A stretch of DNA of 64,000 nt, from positions 124,001-188,000 of the forward strand of contig NZ_JANUGU010000002.1 in assembly GCF_024753145.1 (NCBI RefSeq). The letters run 5' to 3'. The DNA is from Massilia terrae. GTDB lineage: Bacteria; Pseudomonadota; Gammaproteobacteria; Burkholderiales; Burkholderiaceae_D. Below, piece by piece: positions 53,905-64,000 of the stretch; position 1 is the stretch's first letter, and the number at the start of each line of letters is the position of its first letter. The notes under the pieces are model-generated. The model saw nothing but the letters and a program-made list of their open reading frames with translations, was not told the origin of the DNA and did not search any database. A program made the translations under genes and the position numbers.

Positions 53905-54735
53905 TTAAAACCAGTCGTGCCAGACCGGGGTGAGCTTGGCCGGCAGCGGCGGCAGCTGGGCGAAATCGATGCGCGCTTCGCCCGGGCCGTGGAAGTCGGT
54001 GCCGCGCGAGGCCAGGAAGCCGTAGCGGCGCGCTTCTTCCGCGTAGGTGGCGTACTGGTCGGGCGTGTGGCTGCCGGTGACCACTTCAATCGCGGCGCCG
54101 CCGAGCTGGCGGAACTGGTCGAACAGGGCGCCCTCCACCACCGGCACGAACTTGTAGCGGCCCGGGTGGGCCACCACGGCGACGCCGCCGGCGCCGCGGA
54201 TCCAGCCGACCGCCTCCTCCAAGGTGGCCCAGCGGTGCGGCACGTAGCCGGGGCGGCCTTCGGACAGGAATTTGCGGAACACCTCGGCGGTGCAGTCGCA
54301 GGCGCCGATTTCGACGAGGTAGCGGGCGAAGTGGGTACGCGACATCAGGTCGGGATTGCCGACGTACTTGAGCGCGCCGTCGTAGGCGTTCGGGACGCCG
54401 GCTTTTTCGAGCTGCGCGGAAATGTCGCGGGCGCGGCGTTCGCGGCCGCTGCGGGTTTGCGCGAGGCCATTGATGAGCGCCGGGTTGTCCTCGTCCACTT
54501 GCAGGCCGACGATGTGCACGGTCTGGCCGGCCCAGGTGATCGAGATCTCGACGCCGGGGACGAAGCGCATGCCGAGGTCCTGGGCGGCGGCGCGGGCCTG
54601 CTTGATGCCGCCCACTTCGTCATGGTCGGTGAGCGCCCACACGTCGACCCCGGCCTTGCGGGCGTAAGCGGCCACGGCCGCCGGCGCGAGCAGGCCGTCG
54701 GAGATGGTGGAGTGGCAGTGGAGGTCGACTTTCAT
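53905..54735 (-). CDS. rnm: PHP-domain 5'-3' exoribonuclease / nucleotide phosphatase (RNase AM, YciV)
   Basis: A 276-residue PHP protein with metal motifs DLHCHSTISDG, ALTDHDEVGG, FVPGVEIS, VVAHPGRYKF and GTDFHGPGEA. The E. coli homologue (YciV/TrpH, RNase AM) removes 5' nucleotides from rRNA precursors and hydrolyses 3',5'-nucleotide bisphosphates. First gene of the leftward housekeeping run to trpS, and next to a YciO-type gene as in the yciV-yciO order of enterobacteria. Confidence 0.9.
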   Translation of the reverse strand: MKVDLHCHSTISDGLLAPAAVAAYARKAGVDVWALTDHDEVGGIKQARAAAQDLGMRFVPGVEISITWAGQTVHIVGLQVDEDNPALINGLAQTRSGRERRARDISAQLEKAGVPNAYDGALKYVGNPDLMSRTHFARYLVEIGACDCTAEVFRKFLSEGRPGYVPHRWATLEEAVGWIRGAGGVAVVAHPGRYKFVPVVEGALFDQFRQLGGAAIEVVTGSHTPDQYATYAEEARRYGFLASRGTDFHGPGEARIDFAQLPPLPAKLTPVWHDWF

Positions 54736-54776
54736 GCGGTCATTTTACGATGCATTCAGCCCTAACTTCAAAACGA

Positions 54777-54821
54777 CGTCCCGGCGCGTGTGTTCCCGCT
54801 CAGCTCCCAAGCGCCGGGACG
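54777..54821. repeat. REP-derived inverted repeat with long loop
   Basis: An 11-bp perfect stem CGTCCCGGCGC/GCGCCGGGACG with a 23-nt loop that itself contains GTTCCCGC. It may be a rearranged pair. It lies between rnm and the hydrolase gene. Confidence 0.55.
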
Positions 54822-54826
54822 AGGTG

Positions 54827-55705
54827 CTAGATGGAAAGGAATTGTTCGATCATCCGCGCCAGCAGCTCGGGCTGGTCGTGGTGCAGCATGTGGCCGGCGT
54901 CGGGGATCATTTTCGGGGTCACGTTCGCCAGGTGGCCGAGACGGCGGTCGACTTCGGCGCGCGCCTCTTCCTTCGGCCCCATCCAGCGCCACATATTGGT
55001 GTCTTCCGCTTCCACCCACAGCACCGGGGCGGTGATCCGGCTGGAGCAGGCCAGCACTTCGTCGACGTGGTAGAGCAGCGGGCCGTGCTGCTTGTGGGCG
55101 GGGTCGCCGAGGATGAACCATTGGCCGGACTCGTCGCGCGCGGCCCAGTGCTCGGCGAGGAAGGCGGCGCGGGTGGCGGACAGGCGCGGGTTGGTCTTGC
55201 GCAGGCGCGCGGCAACGTCGTCCAGGCTGGCGTAGCCGCGCATCTGCGGCGGGGTGTGCAATTCATCCAGCCATTGCGCCACCCTGCCCGGCCATTGCTC
55301 GGCCCGCGTGGCCGGCAGGCCGAAGCCTTCCAGATTGATCAGCTTGCCCACGCGCCCGGGCCGCACGCCGGCGTAGATGCCGGCGATGTTGCCGCCCATG
55401 CTGTGGCCGAGCAGGTTAATCGCTGCGCCCGGCGCGTAGTGGTCGAGCAGGAAGTCGAGGTCGGCCACGTAGTCCGGGAACCAGTAGGTGTCGCCCGGCC
55501 CGCGCTCGGTCAGGCCGAAGCCGCGCCAGTCGGGGGCGATCACGTGCCAGTCGCCTTGCAGGCAATCGACCACGAACTGGAACGAGGCCGACATGTCCAT
55601 CCAGCCGTGCAGCATGAACAGCTTGGGCGCGCCGGCGCGGCCCCAGTGACGCACGTGGGTTTGCAGGCCGCGGATGGGGATGAATTCGGAGCGGGAGGTT
55701 TTCAT
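54827..55705 (-). CDS. Alpha/beta hydrolase
   Basis: A 292-residue hydrolase with oxyanion segment KLFMLHGWMDMSASF, nucleophile elbow LLGHSMGGNIAG (Ser), WFPDYVADLDFLLDHY, and catalytic His in IPDAGHMLHHDQPEL. Likely an esterase or related enzyme; the substrate cannot be inferred. A GTG start three codons earlier (55714) is possible. Flanked by REP elements on both sides, so probably monocistronic. Confidence 0.9.
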   Translation of the reverse strand: MKTSRSEFIPIRGLQTHVRHWGRAGAPKLFMLHGWMDMSASFQFVVDCLQGDWHVIAPDWRGFGLTERGPGDTYWFPDYVADLDFLLDHYAPGAAINLLGHSMGGNIAGIYAGVRPGRVGKLINLEGFGLPATRAEQWPGRVAQWLDELHTPPQMRGYASLDDVAARLRKTNPRLSATRAAFLAEHWAARDESGQWFILGDPAHKQHGPLLYHVDEVLACSSRITAPVLWVEAEDTNMWRWMGPKEEARAEVDRRLGHLANVTPKMIPDAGHMLHHDQPELLARMIEQFLSI

Positions 55706-55724
55706 GGCGTTCACACTGCGCTGC

Positions 55725-55760
55725 GGAAATGGTGTTCCCGCGTGCGCGGGAACGACGTTC
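55725..55760. repeat. REP hairpin, single unit
   Basis: GTTCCCGC/GCGGGAAC at 55734-55753 with loop GTGC and flanks GGAAATGGT and GACGTT, upstream of the hydrolase gene. Confidence 0.75.
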
Positions 55761-55902
55761 TCGTTTACTGAAATAGTACGATCGTTCAGATTATACGTGC
55801 CCTGTTGATTTCCTGCCGGTCATCCCAATCTTCCCTGCTCGGGCCTTGCCGGACCCGAGGGCGTAAAATAGCGGTATTTCAACCCTCTTCCGCGAGCATT
55901 CC

Positions 55903-56427
55903 ATGGCGATTTACCAATTGGGCGACGATGTCCCCGAGATCGATGCGTCCGCTTTCGTGGCCGATTCGGCGAGCCTGATCGGCAAGGTGACGGTCGAGGC
56001 AAATGCGTCCGTGTGGTTCGGCGTGACCATCCGCGGCGACAACGAGCGCATCACGATCGGGGAAAACAGCAACATCCAGGAAGGCACCGTGATGCACACG
56101 GATCTGGGTTTCCCCCTGACCGTGGGCAAGAACGTGACGGTGGGCCACCAGGCCATGCTGCACGGCTGCACCATCGGCGATGGGGCGCTGGTCGGCATCC
56201 AGGCCGTGATCCTGAACGGGGCCAAGATCGGCAAGGGCTGCCTGGTCGGCGCCGGCGCGCTGGTGACCGAAGGCAAGGAGTTCCCCGACCATTCGCTGAT
56301 CATCGGCGCGCCCGCCAAGGTGGTGCGCACGCTGACGGAAGAAGACTTGCAGCGCCTGTCCGCCAACGCCGCACATTATGTGGCGCGCGGCCAGCGCTTC
56401 AAGGCTGAGCTAAAGAAAATCGGATAG
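55903..56427 (+). CDS. Gamma-carbonic anhydrase family protein (YrdA-like)
   Basis: A 174-residue left-handed beta-helix protein with hexapeptide repeats. Probable zinc ligands are His in [11 protein letters not shown] and the two His of [10 protein letters not shown]; the active loop includes [19 protein letters not shown]. The length fits the YrdA/PaaY group, not all of which have proven carbonic anhydrase activity. A -10-like TAAAAT lies at 55864-55869. It is 3 bases upstream of hslO, so the two are co-transcribed. Confidence 0.92.
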   Translation: MAIYQLGDDVPEIDASAFVADSASLIGKVTVEANASVWFGVTIRGDNERITIGENSNIQEGTVMHTDLGFPLTVGKNVTVGHQAMLHGCTIGDGALVGIQAVILNGAKIGKGCLVGAGALVTEGKEFPDHSLIIGAPAKVVRTLTEEDLQRLSANAAHYVARGQRFKAELKKIG

Positions 56428-56430
56428 ACA

Positions 56431-57387
56431 ATGACGACAGTAGACAACAAGGACACCCTGCAACGCTTCATCTTCGAGAACGCCGCCGTGCGCGGCGAAC
56501 TCGTCGAGATTTCCCAGGCCTGGCGCGAGATCCAGGCGCGCAACAGCTACCCGACAGCGGTGCGCGCGGTGCTGGGCGAGATGGTGGCGGCGGCCGCGCT
56601 GCTGTCGGCCAACCTCAAGTTCAATGGCTCGATCGTGATGCAGATACACGGCGACGGCCCGGTGCGCCTGCTGGTGGTCGAGTGCGACGCCGCGCTGCGC
56701 GTGCGCGCCACCGCCAAGCTGGCGCCGGAGGCGATGGTGGCGGATGGCGCGACCATCCCGCAGCTGTTCAATGCGCACGGCAAGGGCCGCTTTGTGATCA
56801 CGCTCGATCCGCAGGACAAGGTGCCGGGCCAGCAGCCCTACCAGGGCATCGTGCCGCTGGTGGGCGACGACATGGCGACCGTGATCGAGAACTACATGCT
56901 GCGCTCGGAGCAGATGGATACCAAGCTGTGGCTGGCGGCGGACGAGCATGTCGCGCGCGGCCTGCTGCTGCAGAAGCTGCCGCGCAACAGCAATGCCTCC
57001 GACCAGGTCAAGCAGGCCACGGCGGAAGAGGACCAGGAAACGTGGAACCGCGCGGTCTCGCTGGCCAGCACTCTCAAGCGCGAGGAGATGCTGGAAGCCG
57101 ATATCGCGACCCTGATGAAGCGCCTGTTCTGGGAAGAGACGCTGCGCGTGTTCGACCCGGCCCATCCGGAGTTCTTCTGCAGCTGCACGCGCGAAAAAGT
57201 GGGCGCGATGCTCAAGACGCTGGGCCAGGGCGAGGTCGATGCCGCGCTGGCCGAACTGGGCGAGCTGTCGATCAATTGCGATTTCTGCGGCAAGCACTAC
57301 GGCTTCGACAAGGTCGACTGCGCGCAGCTGTTCGCGGGCGGGCCGGCCGCCGACGCGACCCAGCCGGCCAGCGGCACCAAGCACTGA
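56431..57387 (+). CDS. hslO: Redox-regulated chaperone Hsp33
   Basis: Holdase chaperone switched on when its zinc-bound cysteines are oxidised. The 318-residue protein has the N-terminal domain (NAAVRGELVEISQAW; YPTAVRAVLGEMVAAAALLS) and the C-terminal redox switch with CxC (EFFCSCTREKV) and CxxC (INCDFCGKHY). Slightly longer than the E. coli protein (292 residues) because of an Ala/Pro/Thr-rich tail. Coupled to the gamma-carbonic anhydrase gene. Confidence 0.96.
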   Translation: MTTVDNKDTLQRFIFENAAVRGELVEISQAWREIQARNSYPTAVRAVLGEMVAAAALLSANLKFNGSIVMQIHGDGPVRLLVVECDAALRVRATAKLAPEAMVADGATIPQLFNAHGKGRFVITLDPQDKVPGQQPYQGIVPLVGDDMATVIENYMLRSEQMDTKLWLAADEHVARGLLLQKLPRNSNASDQVKQATAEEDQETWNRAVSLASTLKREEMLEADIATLMKRLFWEETLRVFDPAHPEFFCSCTREKVGAMLKTLGQGEVDAALAELGELSINCDFCGKHYGFDKVDCAQLFAGGPAADATQPASGTKH

Positions 57388-57537
57388 GCTAGAGCCGGGT
57401 GCTGACCAGGGTCACGATGTTGGGGCGAGCGTGATGCCGCACGATGTCTTTTTTTTGCGAAGGCAAGGGGGACATATGCCTGGCGGTGGCATCGAGCGAG
57501 CCGGGCTACAACTTTGAGACCCGCTGATCGACTGAGC

Positions 57538-57786
57538 TTAGCGGTAGAGGTCGATGACCTTCATGATGGCGAGGGTCAGGTCGAGGGGGAGTTCGCCTGC
57601 GAGCAGGGCGTCGTGCAGGGCGGCGCGTGGGAAGCCGGCGGCGGCGGCTAATTCGGCCGCGGCGGGGGCGTTGGCGACGGCGCTGAAGGCCGCGCGGATG
57701 AGGTCGGCCTCGCCGGATTCGAAGGCGTCGGCGAGGTAGCTGGCAATCGCTTCGAGGGTGTCGAGCGGTGGGGTGGGGTCGGCCAT
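57538..57786 (-). CDS. Orphan HigA-type antitoxin-like protein
   Basis: An 82-residue protein with the layout of the short addiction-module antidote family (COG3636 type): an N-terminal LEAIASYLADAFESGEADLI segment, then a helix-turn-helix-like AAAELAAAAGFPRAALHDAL and a terminal LDLTLAIMKVIDL. In complete modules a RelE/HigB-type toxin of about 100 residues lies just upstream. Here upstream is only a REP hairpin and ftsB, and downstream 150 bases hold no toxin-like frame. Either a remnant or a regulator on its own. Confidence 0.6.
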   Translation of the reverse strand: MADPTPPLDTLEAIASYLADAFESGEADLIRAAFSAVANAPAAAELAAAAGFPRAALHDALLAGELPLDLTLAIMKVIDLYR

Positions 57787-57802
57787 GGCGGTGTGCTGGG
57801 GA

Positions 57803-57835
57803 ACTGGGGTTCCCGCCGGCGCGGGAACGACGATG
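57803..57835. repeat. REP hairpin, single unit
   Basis: GTTCCCGC/GCGGGAAC at 57809-57828 with loop CGGC and flanks GGG and GACGATGG, between ftsB and the antitoxin-like gene. Confidence 0.75.
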
Positions 57836-57841
57836 GAAAAA

Positions 57842-58198
57842 TTAATCGTCGAGCGGTTTGGCGTTCTTGCCGGCAGGTTCGGCGGGGGGCTTGGGGTGCG
57901 GGGTCATGCTGGGGGCGTCCTTGCTGCCGGGCTTGAGGACCTGGATGAAGATCTCGTCCTGCTTGATCATGCCGAGCTCGTAGCGGGCCCGCTCCTCGAC
58001 CGCGCCGGTGCCGTTCTTCAGGTCGCGCACTTCCGATTCCAGCTTGGCGTTGCGGGCCTTCAGTTCGTCCGTCTTCTTGCGGGTGGCGTCGACCTGGGCT
58101 TCCATCTCGTGCACGGCCAGCCAGCCGCCTTTCCCCAGCCACAGCGGGTACTGGATCAGCAGCAGCAAGGCAAACAGGGCCAGGGTGATCAGGCGCAT
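57842..58198 (-). CDS. ftsB: Cell division protein FtsB
   Basis: Bitopic divisome protein that bridges FtsL and FtsQ. The 118-residue protein has one N-terminal helix ([20 protein letters not shown]), a coiled coil (about 30-65, [20 protein letters not shown]), the conserved [20 protein letters not shown] and a Pro/Lys-rich tail that is longer than in E. coli FtsB. The open frame continues upstream into eno, but the ATG at 58198 fits the family. It follows eno by 41 bases. Confidence 0.93.
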   Translation of the reverse strand: MRLITLALFALLLLIQYPLWLGKGGWLAVHEMEAQVDATRKKTDELKARNAKLESEVRDLKNGTGAVEERARYELGMIKQDEIFIQVLKPGSKDAPSMTPHPKPPAEPAGKNAKPLDD

Positions 58199-58239
58199 GC
58201 GCGAACCCCGGCCGCGGCAAGCGGCCGGGGGCTCCCGGA

Positions 58240-59606
<1,367 letters not shown>

Positions 59607-59611
59607 CCATA

Positions 59612-62211
<2,600 letters not shown>

Positions 62212-62250
62212 TCAACGTAACGGCGCTACAACGGGCCCTATCCCCAAGCA

Positions 62251-62358
62251 ACATCGTCCCCGCGCAGGCGGGAATCCGTAGACCGCTGGTTTGGCCGCCC
62301 CTTGCGCCGCCGTCCTGCAAACTCAGCATGGGGTCCCCGCCTGCGCGGGGACGACGGG
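62251..62358. repeat. Inverted pair of REP hairpins
   Basis: A unit at 62256-62275 (GTCCCCGC/GCGGGAAT, one mismatch) with head CCGTAGACC, facing a near-perfect unit at 62333-62352 with head CTCAGCATGG. It lies between pyrG and the porin gene. Confidence 0.75.
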
Positions 62359-62363
62359 GTGGC

Positions 62364-63668
62364 TTAGAACTGGGCGTGCAGGCGCAGCGCGTAGATGGGG
62401 ACCGGGCCGCGGCTCTTGTTGTAGGCGGGGTTGCTGGCGCGCTGGACGTCGAGACTCAGGTTCAGCCAGCTGGCCAGGCGCGCCGCGTAATAGGCTTCGA
62501 CGATTTTTTCGGCGCCGTAGCTGAGCGCGCCATCGCCGATCAGGATGCCCAGGCCGCCGCGCGCCAGGTAGGCGCGGGCGTCGCCCGACAGCTGGTTGGC
62601 GACGGCGGCCACGCCGAGCCGGTCGCCGGCGCGGCCCCAGCGTTCGCCCTCGACCACCAGCCCGGCCGCCAGCGAGCGGTTGATCTCGGTGAATTCGTAG
62701 GCTTCCTTGCTGCCGTCGTTGGCGCTGGCGCGGGCGAACAGGCCGATCCCGGCGTCCAGCTCCTGCTCCAGGTTGAGCGCCAGCCCGGCGCGCCAGCCGG
62801 GGCGCCGCACCAGCGCGATGTCGGGCGCCGCGCCCGCCCCGGCCAGCGCGACCGCATCGTCGTAGCGGCCCATGCGCGCCTTGTTGGCAAAGCCCAGCAG
62901 GCGCAGCGCGCCCGGGTGGCCGCGCCACTGGTAGCGCTGCTCCAGCTCGCCAACCAGCATGTACTGGCCGAAGCGGGGCTTGACGATCTTGTCGTTGGGC
63001 AGCGGCGACAGCTGGAACAGGCCGGCGCGCCAGGTGCGCGCGCCGCGCGCCAGTTCGGCCGCCACCCCGTAGGTGAAGCCCCAGGGGTCGGCCGCGTAGT
63101 CGAAGGCGCCGGCGTCGATCACCGCCCAGTTCAGGAAATCGGCGCGCGGGTCGTGGGCGTAGCGGTTGCTGTCGAAGATGTCGGTGACGGCGAACTTGCC
63201 GGCCGTGAGCGTCAGGCTGTCGTTGGGCACGCTGCCGGCCAGCTGGTTGGCGCCGCCCTCGACGGCCTCGGCCTCGGTGCCGAGCGCCAGCACGTGGCGC
63301 AGGAACAGGCGCGGCACCCGCAGGTAGGGGGCGTGGGCGCCGACCTTGTAGGCTTCGCCGCTGGGGAAGCCGGCCATGCCGGTGGTGTCGGCCAGGCCGA
63401 AGCCCTGGTCGATTTCGGGATTGATCCACAGTTCGGTGGCGCGGCCCAGGCGCAGGCCGGCGTACAGGGTGAGGTCGGTGGTTTCCTCAGTGTCGCCGCG
63501 CGCGTCCAGGCTGTTCGGGCCGCTGTAGGACGAGCGGAACGAGGCGTTCTTCTGGTAGACATTGGTGGCCTGGGCGTGGAGGGCCCAGTCCTCGGGGGCG
63601 GCGGTGGCGCGGGCGGCGGCCAGGCCCAGCAGGGCAAGCTGGCACAGCGCGTGGATCGGCTTGTTCAT
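62364..63668 (-). CDS. Outer-membrane porin, OprB-like carbohydrate-selective type
   Basis: A 434-residue exported beta-barrel protein. Signal peptide ends near residue 23 (ARATAA); the protein ends with the Phe typical of outer-membrane barrels (IYALRLHAQF). Alternating aromatic beta strands run throughout (LTLYAGLRLGRATELWINPE; FTYGVAAELARGARTWRAGL). LNWAVIDAGAFDYAADPWGF and FDSNRYAHDPRADFLNWAV resemble the carbohydrate porin OprB family. Substrate unknown. Likely monocistronic, flanked by a REP pair and a tandem repeat. Confidence 0.82.
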   Translation of the reverse strand: MNKPIHALCQLALLGLAAARATAAPEDWALHAQATNVYQKNASFRSSYSGPNSLDARGDTEETTDLTLYAGLRLGRATELWINPEIDQGFGLADTTGMAGFPSGEAYKVGAHAPYLRVPRLFLRHVLALGTEAEAVEGGANQLAGSVPNDSLTLTAGKFAVTDIFDSNRYAHDPRADFLNWAVIDAGAFDYAADPWGFTYGVAAELARGARTWRAGLFQLSPLPNDKIVKPRFGQYMLVGELEQRYQWRGHPGALRLLGFANKARMGRYDDAVALAGAGAAPDIALVRRPGWRAGLALNLEQELDAGIGLFARASANDGSKEAYEFTEINRSLAAGLVVEGERWGRAGDRLGVAAVANQLSGDARAYLARGGLGILIGDGALSYGAEKIVEAYYAARLASWLNLSLDVQRASNPAYNKSRGPVPIYALRLHAQF

Positions 63669-63748
63669 GGTTTGGCTCCGTAGTGCCGGCGGAGCTTAGC
63701 AGAAGTCACGCGTGCGCGTCGTGGCAAGGCGCAGCGGCGAGGGGTAGC

Positions 63749-63792
63749 GGTGAGGCGGCGGTGAGGCGGCGGTGAGGCGGCGGCGAGGCGGC
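63749..63792. repeat. 11-bp tandem repeat, four copies
   Basis: Unit GGTGAGGCGGC repeated three times exactly and once with one change (GGCGAGGCGGC), within a wider G-rich stretch (63736-63810) upstream of the porin gene. Confidence 0.85.
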
Positions 63793-63882
63793 GGCGGTGC
63801 GGTGGCAATGCGGCGTGGTAAGGCGTGTGGTCACGCGCAGCTGCACCGGGCCGTTGCGAGGCGCGGCGGCGTCAGGCCGGGG

Positions 63883-64000
63883 CTAGCGCGTCCATGCCGC
63901 GAGCAGCAGGCAGATGAAGCCGACCACGGCAATTCCTCCGTGCACCAGCACCAGCCATTTGGGCAGGGCGATCTCGTTCAGGTGAAAGCGCAGGTTCAAT
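63883..64000 (-). CDS. C-terminal end of a membrane protein (enters from right edge)
   Basis: A leftward frame open at the window edge, ending at TAG 63883. The visible 39 residues end with LPKWLVLVHGGIAVVGFICL, then LLAAWTR: a single hydrophobic helix closing with a positive residue. Probably a small inner-membrane protein; the family cannot be told from this fragment. Confidence 0.5.
   Translation of the reverse strand, partial: LNLRFHLNEIALPKWLVLVHGGIAVVGFICLLLAAWTR

Noticed and set aside
57388..57537. Remnant toxin gene next to the antitoxin-like gene
   Set aside because: All frames in the 150 bases are short and show no RelE/HigB-like pattern.

Overview
This 64 kb window looks like chromosome from a high-GC betaproteobacterium, most likely Burkholderiales, family Oxalobacteraceae (a Massilia/Duganella-type genome). 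The basis is gene order typical of that order (leuC-entericidin-leuD-leuB-asd-fimV; dapA-bamC; pyrG-kdsA-eno-ftsB), strong G/C third-position bias, a PEP-CTERM protein, a cyanophycin locus, and many intergenic GTTCCCGC/GTCCCCGC REP hairpins. The genus call is inference. I recognised no rRNA, tRNA, CRISPR array, prophage or insertion sequence.

Layout: 1-6.1 kb is the leucine block, read leftward: leuC, a 40-residue entericidin-like lipoprotein, leuD, leuB, asd, and the 5' part of fimV, which runs off the left edge. 6.3-9.0 kb is a cheZ-cheA pair. 9.4-11.8 kb holds three rightward regulators (universal stress protein, NarL/LuxR response regulator, Crp/Fnr protein without the iron-sulfur cysteines). 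12-20.7 kb holds a secreted glycine-zipper protein and a complete ligase-associated DNA repair operon (recQ, MBL exonuclease, ATP-dependent ligase, Lhr helicase, PdeM nuclease). 21-23.5 kb is ahpC-ahpF with a credible promoter and OxyR-like site. 23.6-29.7 kb is a four-gene, translationally coupled signalling operon (CHASE3/GAF hybrid kinase, CheR, CheB, REC-kinase). 29.9-32 kb holds an ABC-F ATPase and a VOC protein facing each other.

32-40 kb is a cyanophycin locus. Leftward lie an ABC exporter with an unusual N-terminus and a DUF1854 protein. Rightward lie two cyanophycin synthetase paralogues; the first has lost the Mur-ligase P-loop and the C-terminal lobe. I consider this the most interesting system here. 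40-47.4 kb has a PEP-CTERM protein, mutS with a coupled secreted protein of unknown function, slyD, roxA (apparently leaderless), and an alanine-rich lipoprotein. 47.6-57.4 kb is housekeeping and stress functions: dapA-bamC, then rnm-htpX-YciO-type synthase-M50 protease-trpS-methyltransferase leftward, an alpha/beta hydrolase, and gamma-carbonic anhydrase with hslO rightward. 57.5-62.1 kb is pyrG-kdsA-eno-ftsB plus an orphan antitoxin-like gene. 62.4-64 kb is an outer-membrane porin, a short tandem repeat, and the end of a membrane protein entering from the right edge.

REP-type hairpins occur at 15 places. Six are inverted pairs with their heads facing each other, and one has been absorbed into the C-terminus of the ABC-F protein.
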